Positions 12,201 through 21,481 of a DNA stretch of 64,000 bases are shown here, in pieces. A program made the position numbers and the translations under genes. Source of the stretch: Doris montereyensis (taxonomy: Eukaryota; Mollusca; Gastropoda; Nudibranchia; Dorididae); assembly GCA_037039925.1 (NCBI GenBank), contig JAXRKP010001271.1, forward strand, positions 42,501 through 106,500. The letters are read 5' to 3'. The notes beneath the pieces are model-generated. The model made no database searches. It was not told where the DNA came from and was given only the letters and a program-made list of their open reading frames with translations. Each line of letters starts with the position of its first letter. The first letter of the stretch is position 1.

Positions 12201-13785
12201 AATGGAAAAAGTTCTCTAAATTTTTTGGAAAAACCACCCTCAAACATTTTTAAAGTCAAAATGGAAAGGAACCAAACACCATAATCTTGAGTCAGACCTT
12301 GGGTAGTCTATGAGTTAAGGAGTCAAAACTATAAATAAACACCTTTGTTATAAAATGGAAAGGAAGTCAAACATCCATTAGTCAAACATCTCTATAAATA
12401 AAGTCAAAATGGAAAGGAAGTCAAACATCTCTATAAACAAAGTCAAAATGGAAAGGAAGTCAAACATCTCTATAAATAAAGTCAAAATGGAAAGGGAGTC
12501 AAACATCTCTATAAATAAAGTCAAAATGGAAAGGAAGTCAAACATCTCTATCAAAATCTCAAAGTCAAAATGGAAAGGAAGTCAAACATCTCTATAAACA
12601 AAGTCAAAATGGAAAGGAAGTCAAACATCTCTATAAATAAAGTCAAAATGGAAAGGAAGTCAAACATCTCTATAAATAAAGTCAAAATGGAAAGGAAGTC
12701 AAACATCTCTATGGAAAAGTCAAACATCTCATAAATAAAGTCAAAGTGGAAAGGAAGTCAAACATCTCTATAAATAAAGTAAATGGAAAAAGTCAAACAT
12801 CTCTATAAATAAAAAATGGAAAGGAAGTCAAACATCTCTATAAATAAAGTCAATGGAAAGGAAGTCAAAATCTCTATAAATAAAGTCAAAATGGAAAGGA
12901 AGTCAAACATCTCTATAAATAAAGTCAAAATGGAAAATGGAAAGGAAGTCAAACATCTCTATAAATAAAGTCAAAATGGAAAGGAAGTCAAACATCTCTA
13001 TAAATAAAGTCAAAATGGAAAGGAAGTCAAACATCTCTATAAATCAAAGTCAAAATGGAAAGGAAGTCAAACATCTCTATAAATAAAGTCAAAATGGAAA
13101 GGAAGTCAAACATCTCTATAAACAAAGTCAAAGTGGAAAGGAAGTCAAACATCTCTTTATAAATAAAGTCAAAATGGAAAAGTCAAAAGTGGAAAGGAAG
13201 TCAAACATCTCTATAAATAAAGTCAAAGTTTATTCTAGGCGGACCTGCCTTGTAGTATGTGTTGCACAATTAAATAGAATTTTGATGTATGAGAATATGG
13301 CTAAAGATATCTAGACCAATTGTATGGTATCACTGAAAGTGTTTCATTCATCTGTAAGTTGAATTATACCATAAAAATATCAGAAGGTTTAATCAATTTT
13401 AATCTACTCAGAGGTATAGAAGAGTGTGTTTTGATAACGATCTCATGTCTGGAATGATTGCATTCATTACTTTTGTCATGGAGACACATGTGGTTACACA
13501 ATTCCGTTATGAAATGCTGAAAAGTACAATTCTGTTGGGGTTTTTGGTGTTGTTGTTGTTGTGCTATTTACGTTTCATTCAAGAGACGTTTTCCACTTTT
13601 CTATTTTCCAGGTGGTGGATATATCAGGTGCTGATGTATTGCGGGAAAAACTACAGAACTGCAAAAGCCTGCACATCATACCGAAGTGTGGTCACGCTAT
13701 CAACCTTGACCAACCAGCAGCCTACGCCAAAGTCGTTTTAGACTTCTGGACTCAGCACAAAGGCATTTCAGATATACAGTCATGA
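3530..13785 (+). CDS. ABHD6: ABHD6-like monoacylglycerol lipase (8 coding exons)
   Basis: Serine hydrolase of the alpha/beta-hydrolase ABHD6 family. In vertebrates this enzyme hydrolyses monoacylglycerols, including 2-arachidonoylglycerol, and related lysophospholipids at the inner face of cell membranes. Coding exons are 3530-3678, 5496-5661, 6689-6808, 8151-8283, 9315-9478, 10019-10073, 11027-11187 and 13612-13785. All introns are GT-AG and the phases join, giving 373 residues against about 337 in human. Residues 17-39 form a hydrophobic N-terminal anchor. HGFSA (91-95) is the oxyanion motif, GVSMG places the nucleophile at Ser163, GRED places the acid at Asp315, and KCGH places the histidine at His344. 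The ATG is two bases after an acceptor, so the 5'UTR is split. The exon 7 acceptor is weak (no pyrimidine tract, repeat element just upstream). An alternative at 11043 would break the frame by one base. Residues 166-173 read in an unexpected frame (see findings). Product assignment is firm, exact exon 7 start is not. Confidence 0.9.
3766..4065. mobile_element. tRNA-SINE family D, head-to-head pair
   Basis: A minus-strand copy (about 3766-3935: reverse of TTAGC, GCACGC, GGTTCAATACCCATGG) runs directly into a plus-strand segment (about 3940-4065: GGTTGCAGGTTCAATCC, then TGGTGGCCA, TTTTTTCTGTC, TTTGTTCCCATG). The same family occurs complete at 33285-33470 and 34683-34870 (+) and 45845-46005 (-). 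The pair lies in the first coding intron of ABHD6. Confidence 0.7.
4351..4638 (+). mobile_element. MITE family 1, copy 1
   Basis: A non-coding element of about 290 bp with imperfect terminal inverted repeats: ATCGTTGGTGAAACTGCTAAAC at the left end, GTTTAGACAGTTTTACCGAC at the right end. Its interior (GACGTAAT-like, TTTCGGAAGAAAATCG, GGTTCAAGGTCTCC, GCATGCATTTG) is shared with 15116-15410 and, more distantly, 58770-59045. Such elements are moved by DNA transposases supplied elsewhere; none is encoded here. Confidence 0.75.
4682..4704. repeat. (CA)n microsatellite
   Basis: A short dinucleotide run of about 11-12 CA units between the MITE and the 31-bp array, inside the first coding intron of ABHD6. 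Confidence 0.9.
4738..4997 (+). repeat. 31-bp minisatellite with tRNA-Asp-like A-box
   Basis: About eight nearly identical copies of a 31-bp unit built around TCCTCTAGTATAATGGTATT. The unit resembles the 5' end of a tRNA-Asp (TCCTC, TAGTATA, TGGT) including an A-box-like TAGTATAATGG. No B-box or anticodon half is present, so these are not tRNA genes. Confidence 0.85.
5318..5378 (+). mobile_element. SINE family C, head fragment
   Basis: GACTTGGTAGTCCTGAGGCA, then GGTATCGGCCTCTCA and GGTAGTGGGTAG match the head of the element that is full length at 48093-48410 and 50043-50342. The rest is missing. It lies about 120 bp before the exon 2 acceptor. Confidence 0.6.
5975..5995. repeat. (TA)n(TG)n microsatellite
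   Basis: A short TA run followed by TG dinucleotides in the second coding intron of ABHD6. The rest of 5662-6126 shows nothing recognisable. Confidence 0.8.
6127..6455. mobile_element. MITE family 2, copy 1 (with TAA microsatellite)
   Basis: The left end GATCATTTCAGTAGTGTGC is the approximate reverse complement of the right end GCACACCATTGAAATGAACC. The interior shares AGTTTCGAACGGCTAAAAA, GTGATGT, TTTTCCACGAAAGTGGACAT with copies at 7855-8120, 15795-16235 and 17925-18172. A (TAA)n run of about 55 bp (6168-6222) is expanded inside it. Confidence 0.7.
7855..8120. mobile_element. MITE family 2, copy 2, abutting exon 4
   Basis: Terminal motifs GATCGTTTCAATAATGTGC (left) and GCACACTATTGAAATGATCC (right). 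The right end is tandemly repeated about three times (8061-8118). It ends only about 30 bp before the acceptor of ABHD6 exon 4 (8151), so the exon's branch-point region may lie within or next to the transposon. Confidence 0.75.
8262..8517 (+). repeat. 29-bp repeat of the ABHD6 exon 4 / intron 4 junction
   Basis: Nine tandem copies of a unit of about 29 bp containing GTCAGCTTGACTTGCCCCTC then AAGTGAGTA. The first copy is the true end of exon 4 (codons for SLTCPS) and its splice donor at 8283/8284. The other eight copies sit in the intron, each carrying exonic sequence plus a donor CAA/GTGAGT. Some have lost one base or carry an altered centre. Only the first donor keeps the frame. Inclusion of further copies meets an in-frame TGA within the next unit. 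Confidence 0.9.
8628..8985 (+). mobile_element. SINE-like element family B, copy 1
   Basis: Begins GCGTTGTAGCTGAAGC, then GAGTTGTGAGCTTGTAATCA, GGCTGGCACAGG, CTCAGCTTTAGGTAGAGA, CTAACAGGCTTGTGT, GACTTTGAATGAAACAGCC. A second copy with the same order of blocks lies at 26013-26300. The start resembles a tRNA head, but the B-box is not clear, so the tRNA origin is an inference. Confidence 0.65.
9194..9314 (+). repeat. 29-bp repeat of the ABHD6 exon 5 splice acceptor
   Basis: About four tandem copies of a 29-bp unit ending ATAATTGCAG, the last of which is the real acceptor of exon 5 at 9314/9315. A more diverged ATTGCAG precedes them at about 9192-9199. Each copy presents an alternative AG. The unit length equals that of the donor repeat at the other end of the same intron, although the sequences are unrelated. 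Confidence 0.85.
10868..11020 (+). mobile_element. dispersed repeat family F, copy 1, abutting exon 7
   Basis: Shares TGCTGGTAGGTCC, a pyrimidine-rich stretch with TTTCTTTC and ATCT, AATTCAACCTGAGATCAC and ATAGTGGA with copies near 16540-16690, 18448-18570, 19285-19420 (+) and 53725-53830, 54930-55050 (-). It ends a few bases before the exon 7 acceptor and has displaced the usual pyrimidine tract. Confidence 0.6.
11440..13230. repeat. 39-bp minisatellite in the last ABHD6 intron
   Basis: The unit of about 39 bp (AAAGTCAAAATGGAAAGGAA, then GTCAAACATCTCTATAAAT) is regular from about 12390 to 13230 (some 20 copies). It is degenerate and interspersed with unrelated sequence from 11440 to 12390. 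Copies differ by small indels, typical of slippage. The Ser/Ile/Asn/Lys-rich open frame at 12409-12597 is an artefact of the unit being divisible by three. Confidence 0.9.
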
Positions 13786-14270
13786 TGACATGTGATCTAA
13801 CTAGGACTACATACATACCACTTACTTTTTATAAAACCCAAACAAAACAAAACATTTTTCCGATAATCATTCTATCACCCAAAGACGCAAAGCTTTACTC
13901 ATTGACCATCTGAACGATATTCTGTACAATGTTAGAACTGTATGGCGCTCCTGTTTTAGATTTGTCTCGCAAATTGCAAGCCTTCCAATGTTTGACTCGA
14001 GCGTTCTGAAACTTGATTTGTATCTCCCAACACCCAATCGAGATGTAAAACGGTTCGTTGGACCCGAAGCCAGAGCCAAACAAGATGCGAATCTGCTCGC
14101 TGTCACATGACTTTGAGAGTAGATTTGTGTCTTGCTGCAAAGTCTTGCGAGAAACGGACAGACCTGCGAGCTTGATACAGCTCCATTCAACTCCCATGTT
14201 CTACCGCTACAAGTTTGAAGCAGCTATTAAGTGTCCTTTCAAAAGGAGAGAAAAATAAGCCCACAGATTT
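13786..14270 (+). other. probable ABHD6 3' untranslated region
   Basis: Sequence directly after the TGA stop has no further homology to the lipase and no recognisable repeat. No canonical AATAAA signal is evident, so the end of the transcript cannot be placed. Overlapping short open frames on both strands at 13867-14258 show no family I recognise and are left unannotated. Confidence 0.4.
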
Positions 14271-14281
14271 TTATTCTATGT

Positions 14282-14343
<62 letters not shown>
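14282..14343. repeat. (TTA)n microsatellite
   Basis: About 20 uninterrupted TTA units, downstream of ABHD6. Confidence 0.95.
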
Positions 14344-15115
14344 GATTATTATTGTGTATGCGATAAATCTACTTAAATGAAACTTATGGATAATTTGAAT
14401 CATTTTGTAGCACAGTGCAACATTTTCATTCTAGAGCAGATTTGAGTGTGATAGCAGTTTAAATATCATGCAAGGATTTCAGCCTCTATCTTCTACATAT
14501 GGAATATATTTTTCTTACAAGGTAGACAATATACAGTGGAACCAGCTAAAGATCAACATCTCGGGACCGTGAGATTAACACAAACGGCGTTGATGTTAAC
14601 AGAGTCCAGGGGATTTAACCCAAATCTGGGGCATATTGAGGGCTTAGCTTATTATGTAGCAATACATTACACACACCATCTCTTCCTAGTACTCAGTACT
14701 CTGTTGCACTATTTCATGTAGTGTGAAATAATAGGCCTTATATGGGCATGTGCTAGTCTCCATTTATCTAGGCTATGCACTGGATGTTGCAATTTTGTAT
14801 TTTATCTTTGTTTTTAACAATACAGCCGTGTGATTTAGTTTTCGGAATTGATTTTAAATGTGTTCTAGTCTCAAAGTTTTGGTATAATCCGAGGTTGATA
14901 TCCAATCAAACGATAAGGAAAAAGACGGACCGATGAGTATTAAATCCTGGATTCTCTTGCAAGGAAAATTTCATAGTGCTTTTTGCCGTACGACTTGACC
15001 ACATCTTCATGGACACTTGCCATCCGTGAGATACCTTTACCTGCATGTATGCGTAGATAGAGGTTCTGGTGTAACTCATTGTAGTGTTTACGGAGTCTTG
15101 TTATACCATTTACCA
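14344..15115. other. unassigned intergenic DNA
   Basis: No exon, RNA gene or repeat is recognisable. A 61-codon open frame at 14536-14721 has no family features. Confidence 0.5.
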
Positions 15116-15410
15116 TAACGTCGGTAAAACTGTCTAAACGTAACAGTCCGCCTGACGTAATTTTTCAGGAGAAGCGAAAAAACGTCATAAATTATCAAAC
15201 CCCACGCTTTGGTTTTTGGAAGAAGAAGAATGGAAACCTTTGTCTAGATTATGTGTGAAAGTGAAAGTGAAAGATGAGCATTTCTATTGGTTCAAGGTCT
15301 CCACTGTTTAGAAAGGCACCAAAGAAGCATGCATTTGAATATTTTGAGGAAATTTTTCATATGATATATCGTGGACTTTTTAAATGTTTAGACAGTTTTA
15401 CCGACGATAT
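15116..15410 (+). mobile_element. MITE family 1, copy 2
   Basis: Best-preserved copy. The left end AACGTCGGTAAAACTGTCTA and the right end TAGACAGTTTTACCGACGAT are near-perfect inverted repeats of about 25 bp enclosing about 245 bp of non-coding sequence. It has GACGTAATTTTTCAGGAGAA near the left and GGTTCAAGGTCTCCA and AAGCATGCATTTG towards the right. Confidence 0.85.
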
Positions 15411-15794
15411 TTTTTGTTTTTATGAAAACAGCACACATCCGATGAAAAAAATATGTAAATATATACTGTGAAGATTTTTAAAACGTAAAATTTTCATACT
15501 TCTTTCCTAGTCATATCAGCTGAGTAATTCACTTATTTATGAGACTTATGTCTAGTTCTGTCTTAAAGCACACTGTAGAGTTACTAAACGTTTAACCATT
15601 TGCTATTTGGTGGGTATCATGATTAATGTGTACGCATTTCGTAATGTATGAATATAGTAAAGAATCATTCCTCCTCTCTTTTGTTATGATTATATTATTC
15701 CTACTTTTGTTTGTTTGTATCCTCAAATCACACGTCTTCTTAGTAGCTCATGCTCACAACATCGGACTTTGTATTTCCAACAGCCTATAATTGA

Positions 15795-16235
15795 AAGGAT
15801 CAGTTCAATAGTGTGTTTACACCCAGTTTCATGAAAAACGAGACAGAGAGATAATCCTAGGGATTAAATGGAACTCATTCATTCTGAAAAGTATGAAAAT
15901 GATATGATGAAAATACATCACGTTTACAGCCACTTGAAATTTGGAATTCCCAAAGCCAACAGTGCCAAAGTCCATGGTATTTGACATTTTTCTCTAAATG
16001 ACATAATTGTGACTTAGGTCAAAGTCAACAGTGCCAAAGTCCATGGTATTTGACATTTTTCTCTAAATGACATAATTGTGACTTAGGTCAAAGTCAACAG
16101 TGCCAAAGTCCATGGTATTTGACATTTTTCTCTAAATGACATAATTGTGACTTAGGTTCAACAGTGCCAAAGTCCATGGTATTTGACATTTTTATCTAAA
16201 TGACATAATTGTGACTTGACTAATGAAATGACCTC
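15795..16235. mobile_element. MITE family 2, copy 3, with internal tandem expansion
   Basis: Starts GGATCAGTTCAATAGTGTG. The interior carries ACATCACGTTTACAG, GGAATTCCCAAAGCCAACAG, CATGGTATTTGACATT and ATAATTGTGACTT in the orientation opposite to the copy at 7855. The segment near the right end is repeated about four times with a period of roughly 65-69 bp (about 15956-16215), so the element has grown by internal tandem duplication. Confidence 0.75.
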
Positions 16236-16539
16236 TTCAATTTGTATATCTATATTTGTACGTTTACAGAAATGCTGATGTTCCATTTAATTCAGGGCAT
16301 TGCTTGTTTTTAAAGATATTTTACTGCATTTTACAGTATCTGCCATAGAGTCAGTAAACTCAACGTACGGTTGTAGAAGTGTACAGGAACTAGGCCGTTC
16401 AGGTCGTTTAAAGGGGGGGTAAATGTGTATATTTTTGTTTTCTGTTTTCACTCTTGGTTTTTAATAATTCCTTTTGTGCATTCAAGTATAAAAATGCAAT
16501 ATTTGACCTTGCTAGCATTTTTAAGTCTGCATTTATTTG

Positions 16540-16690
16540 TGTTGGCGGCTGGACACGATTAGTGTGTGTGTTAGTGTTAGCTATTACTTCTTTTCTTTCA
16601 TTTTTTTACATTCATCTTGCTGTTTTCTTTTATTATTAATTCACCCTGAGATCACCACATGCCGTGGGCAGGGTAGATTTTCAAAGAAAC
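16540..16690 (+). mobile_element. dispersed repeat family F, copy 2
   Basis: TTCATCTTGCTGTTTTCTTT, AATTCACCCTGAGATCACCA and a downstream TGGGCAGGGTAGA correspond to the blocks of the copy at 10868-11020, diverged. Its limits are approximate. Confidence 0.5.
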
Positions 16691-16726
16691 AAACAAATCA
16701 TTTATTTTTGACAAGTTTAATTCTGT

Positions 16727-16850
16727 GTTGATTTGCAGAAATAAGTCATTTTAATGGTTTTGTGTTTATTTGCAGAAATAAGTCATTTTAATGGTTTTGT
16801 GTTTATTTGCAGAAATAAGTCATTTTAATGGCTTTGTGTTTATTTACTCT
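16727..16850 (+). repeat. 37-bp triplicate
   Basis: Three copies of a unit containing TGTTTATTTGCAGAAATAAG and TCATTTTAATGG, nearly identical. Confidence 0.85.
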
Positions 16851-16859
16851 GAGAGTTGT

Positions 16860-17920
16860 TATTTTCTTCATCAAGCACTAATTTGTTTCCATTGTAAAGT
16901 CATGTGTTTTTAAAAAATGTGAAAAACGACAATAAATGAAAACTCCACCAATAATGACAGAACAAACATGTGTAGTAACAGCAGGAAGATGAGTAATAGT
17001 ATTTAGTAGTTGTATCATGAGTTTTATTTTGTTATTGACATTTTGCTCAAATGTGATGGGGGCTGTGAATGACAAAACTCAGTGTTTACGACAGCGACTC
17101 TTTAACTCTGAGGAAAAAGTTCAGTACAATCATTTTATGAAAGTTTCTTGATAGTTTTCTTAATAGTTGAATAAAGCGTTAGATAGTAACAACAGCAAGT
17201 AAAGTATAAACAATATTCGATTGTATGATTGATACATTATGTTTATCAAAGGTGCTATAGAAATCAAATCGCAAGATCACTTTCATAAGTGAGTTTTCTA
17301 ATAACTTATTGTCTCTGTGTATATTCAATTTATTTACTATTCTATCCCGGTTTCATTTCAATTTTGATGTTGGTTTTTTGTTTGTTTATTTCAAATCGTT
17401 GTTTTGCTTCGTTTTTGTGCATTTTTAACCGTTTAAAAAAATCTTTTGGGGACTAGATTTTGTTTTTCAATGTTATGTTTATATAATCGATAATTTTCTT
17501 TTTTAATTTCAATGCTGGACCATCCATGAGCTGTGTTCATTTTTTCTTTCTTTTTCTTCTTATCATTCTCATTTATACCAATACATGTGTGATCATCATT
17601 GAGTTTTTACTCAGGTGCCAAACCAACGTTTGATAGTATCATCATCATGACATCTGTTAATGGAACTGAATTAATTTCTAGAAAGATTGCCCCATTTTGA
17701 CTCAAAATTCCACTTGATGATACATGAAATGCTGTCTTTCCTGTCTAACTAGTAAATATCTTACTTCATTCACAATGTTATGTCTCAATCACCATTTTCC
17801 TTCGAGATTGCACCTTGTGCCTTTTCCACAACAGGGATACTAACTTAAGATTCAACAATTAAATCTGTATTTGAAAAATAAAATTCAAAAGAAAGTTTTC
17901 ACTGATTTTCAGTTGATAAT
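16860..17920. other. unassigned intergenic DNA
   Basis: AT-rich sequence with no exon, RNA gene or repeat that I can recognise. Confidence 0.5.
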
Positions 17921-17924
17921 CGAA

Positions 17925-18172
17925 GGGTTCATTTCAGTAGTGTGCCTATGTCCTCTTTCACGACAAATGAAACAGACAGATAATCCTAGGGGGAAAAGGA
18001 AATCATGTTTCCTAAAAAATGTGAAAATGATATGATGAAAACACATCACGTTTACAGGCGTTTAAAACTTTGGAATTCCCAAAGCCGACAGTGCCGAAGT
18101 CCATTGTTTTTGGCATTCTTCTCTAAAGGACGTAATTGTGACTTATACACACTATTGAAATAACCCCTTCAC
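17925..18172. mobile_element. MITE family 2, copy 4
   Basis: Left end GGGTTCATTTCAGTAGTGTG, right end ACACTATTGAAATAACCCC, about 250 bp. The interior matches copy 3 (ACATCACGTTTACAGGCG, GGAATTCCCAAAGCCGACAG) without its tandem expansion. The inverted ends are clear. Confidence 0.8.
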
Positions 18173-18447
18173 TTATACACACATTTCTTAATGTCTCATT
18201 TGTAAATTTCATTTTAGTCATTGCGTTGTGTTTGGGAGCAAACATATACTTTTTATCTATTACTTTTACTCAGATGCTCAATTTGCCTACATCATAATTT
18301 ATTGTTGCTGTTCTATGAGTAAACTTCATACAATTACTGCATGCAGAGACAATAGGCTTTATGTATAAAATGAGATTGCTTGTATTTTCAATTCAAGTTT
18401 CAATGACTTTTATCCCCGCCCTTTCAGATATTTGTTTTCCTTTTTGC

Positions 18448-18570
18448 ATTTCAGGAGTTTGTGGTAGGTCCTACATCTTTCCTTTCACTCTTTGGCTTGT
18501 CTTTTTCTTTCATCTTGCTGTTTCCTCTTAATTTTACACTGAGATCACCGTGTATGGTGGACAAGATAAA
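18448..18570 (+). mobile_element. dispersed repeat family F, copy 3
   Basis: GTGGTAGGTCCTACATCTTT, TTTCATCTTGCTGTTTCCTC, TTACACTGAGATCACCGTGT and ATGGTGGACAAGATAAAC follow the order of the other copies. Confidence 0.6.
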
Positions 18571-19284
18571 CTTCAATACCACAAACAAATCTTTACATTG
18601 TACTTTGTACATTGACCATGTAATATGTGTGTGTGTGTGTGTGTGTTAAAAACCCAGTGATACAAAATGGATGCTGTGTATGTGATAAACACAAACCCTT
18701 TGGGTGTCGACAAACAGCGTGCTTTTATGGGGACTTAATAGGGAGATGACACGTCTTGTTAATATTCTGTGTATGTGATAGTTCTTTGACTTTGTGTATC
18801 TAGATATGATGATGTACACCAAAGGCTGGGAACCACAGGCATAGGAATATGTTCGGCAGACTTTGTGCTGCTATAGCTTCTCAGGCCCCTGATGTACAAT
18901 AATTCATGATATACATACATATATATATACACAACTGTAATATATTTATTTAAAGGTTATAACCCTTTTTGCTTTACAATTACAGCCTCAGGGTTTCTTA
19001 TGCCAACACGAGCAATTTAATGTGTGAACCTTTCTCTCACATTTGGAATCTATGCTAGAATCCTAGTAGTATGTGGTAAGCTTTGATAAACTAACTAGAT
19101 AGGTTGGGTTGGCTTTTGTTTTTTTGTGGGGGAGGGAGGGGGGTGGCGCTTTTTCTTTCGTTTTTGTGTGTAAATGATTGATGAAAATAATAAAACCTGA
19201 AAATCAAACGGAAAGAACCCACTCCTTTATTTCGTGATGGTAGAAATTCCCAATGGTAACATTAACCATTAACCATTAACAGCC

Positions 19285-19420
19285 AGTTTCCACAGCTGGT
19301 GGAGTGAGTGATTAAGGGGGGGGGGGCACTGCTGGTAGGTCCCTCTTCTTTCCTTTCACTTTTGTTTTATCTTGCTCCCGAGATCATTCCATGTGATGGA
19401 TTAGGTAAACCCTTATAAAA
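19285..19420 (+). mobile_element. dispersed repeat family F, copy 4
   Basis: CTGCTGGTAGGTCC, CTTTCCTTTCAC, TTTATCTTGCT, CGAGATCATTCCATGTGATG. A G-run of 11-12 lies just upstream at 19316-19327. It directly precedes a minus-strand family C SINE. Confidence 0.6.
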
Positions 19421-19431
19421 GTAAACCAACA

Positions 19432-19772
19432 ACGGTCTTAGCTGTGGAATATCGGTCGATTTGATTTTGATTTCCCCACATCCACAACTAAGGTGATCTG
19501 GGGGTTTTTGGTAGGATTTTTAATTTTGCCCAGACTTCCCTGTAAACAGCCAAGGGATCTTTAACATGCACAGAGTGTTGTAATCTTCACACGGGACCTC
19601 CTTTTTATTGTCCCTCTCAGATAGGACTAGGTGTCGATCCACCTACCTGGACCAGAAGGGTAGATTTTACTTGAGAAAACCCGAGAAAATTTTTCAACCC
19701 TTGGCGGGGCTCAAACCCACTACCTTTGGGTTGAGAGGCCAGCACCTTACCTCTGGACTACAGAGTCCCCTG
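19432..19772 (-). mobile_element. SINE family C, full copy
   Basis: On the minus strand: GGGACTCTGTAGTCCAGAGG, GGTTTGAGCCCCGCCAAGGG, TAGGTGGATCGACACCTAGT, AAAAAGGAGGTCCCGTGTG, TAAAGATCCCTTGGCTGTTT, a GGGCAAAATTAAAAATCCTA block and a GGATGTGGGG-AAATCAAAATCAA tail. The A-box-like TAGTCCAG and B-box-like GGTTTGAGCCC suggest a tRNA-derived SINE with an AAATC-type tail. Other copies: 26290-26575, 27205-27497, 48093-48410, 50043-50342, 52210-52490, 53395-53600. Confidence 0.75.
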
Positions 19773-19799
19773 TAGAGTATCAGAGGACCATTACTGAAT

Positions 19800-20329
19800 T
19801 GAAATGTTTTTGAAGCAATTGAATTACCTAATCGTTGAAATTTTGGTAAATGAAAATAATTCCAGTTTTATTTTTCGTTTGTTTGATATTTTAGAAAAAA
19901 ATTCTGGAATTGATTCCGGCAGAATTAATCGTTAAAGTTAATTGTTTGTCTCATTTTTTTATCAATACAAAATAACTAACAGTATGGACTTTGTACCACT
20001 TTAAAATGGAGGAATACTGACTACTTACGACATGTAGGCCTATTAGTTACATTTTGTCAGTGGGCTGAAGGTTACCCATTTAGATTTTTTTACGTAGTTT
20101 TGAATGAAAAATCAAACCCCATCCAGGTCAAATGAAGTACAAGTACAAGTACATGAATCTGATTTTTCAGGGACTTGTCGGTTGATTTTGTCAAATACAT
20201 GTATATATATTCATACTATGCTTCATGATATTTCTGAGATAAGATACTCAATCTTAGAAAGTTTTAAAATGATGTAATTTTTTGTACTCCAAGGTGAGAA
20301 ATGAAATAAAGAACATATATGGCATTTTA
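19800..20329. other. unassigned intergenic DNA
   Basis: AT-rich sequence with nothing recognisable before the 47-bp array begins. Confidence 0.5.
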
Positions 20330-21475
20330 CACTATGGGTGATGATTGTTTTGGGTTTTTTCTTTGTGTTCATTTTACACTATGTGTGATGATTGTTTTAT
20401 GGTTTTTTTTCTTTGTGTTCATTTTACACTGTGTGTGATGATTGTTTTGGGTTTTTTTCTTTGTGTTCATTTTACACTATGTGATGATTGTTTTGGGCTT
20501 TTTCTTTGTGTTCATTTTACACTATGTGTGATGATTGTTTTGGGTTTTTTCTTTGTGTTCATTTTACACTGTGTGATGATTGTTTTGGGTTTTTTTTTCA
20601 TTTTACACCATGTGTGATGATTGTTTTGTTTTTTTGTGGGTTTTTTCATTTTACACTATGTGTGATGATCGGTTTTTTTGGGGTTTTTTTTTGTCATTTT
20701 ACATTATGTGTGATGTTTTGGGTTTTTTTTAGTTTTTGTTTTCATTTTCTATTGTGATGATGTTTTGGGTTTTTTTTAGGTTTTTTTTCATTTTACACTA
20801 TGTGTGATGATTAGTTTGTTTTTTTGTCATTTTACATTATTGTGATGATGTTTTGGGTTTTTTAGTTTTTGTTTTCATTTTACACTATGTGTGATGATGT
20901 TTTGGTTTTTTAAAGTTTTTATTTTCATTTTACACTATGTGTGATGATGTTTTGGGTTTTTTTAGGGTTTTTTTCATTTTACTATGTGTGATGATGTTTT
21001 TTTTTGGGTTTTTTTGGTTTTCATTTTACACTATGTGTGATGATGTTTTGTTTTTTTAAGTTTTTTTTTCATTTTTACACTATGTGTGATGATGTTTTGG
21101 GTTTTTTAGGGTTTTTTTTCATTTTACACTATGTGTGATGATGTTTTGGTTTTTTTTTGGTTTTCATTTTACACTATGTGTGATGATGTTTTGGTTTTTT
21201 TAAGTTTTTTTTTTCATTTTACACTATGTGTGATGATGTTTTGGGTTTTTTTAGTTTTTTTTTTCATTTTACACTATGTGTGATGATTGTTTTGGGTTTT
21301 TTTTTGGTTTTCATTTTACACTATGTGTGATGATTGTTTTGGGTTTTTTCTTTGTGTTCATTTTACACTATGTGTGATGATTGTTTTGGGTTTTTTCTTT
21401 ATGTTCATTTTACACTATGTGTGATGATTGTTTTGGGTTTTTTCTTTGTGTTCATTTTACACTATGTGTGATGAT
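20330..21475. repeat. 45-48 bp minisatellite (TTTTACACTATGTGTGATGA)
   Basis: About 24 copies of a unit holding TTTTACACTATGTGTGATGA, TTGTTTTGGG, a T-rich run and TTTGTGTTCA. Copies near both ends are the long form with TTCTTTGTGTTCA. Central copies are shortened to a TTTTTTTAG/GGTTTTC form. Open frames (Phe/Cys-rich) are incidental. Confidence 0.9.
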
Positions 21476-21481
21476 TGAAAA

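Noticed and set aside
13867..14258. Overlapping 66-107 codon frames on both strands after ABHD6
   Set aside because: No family features; they fall in the probable 3' untranslated region.
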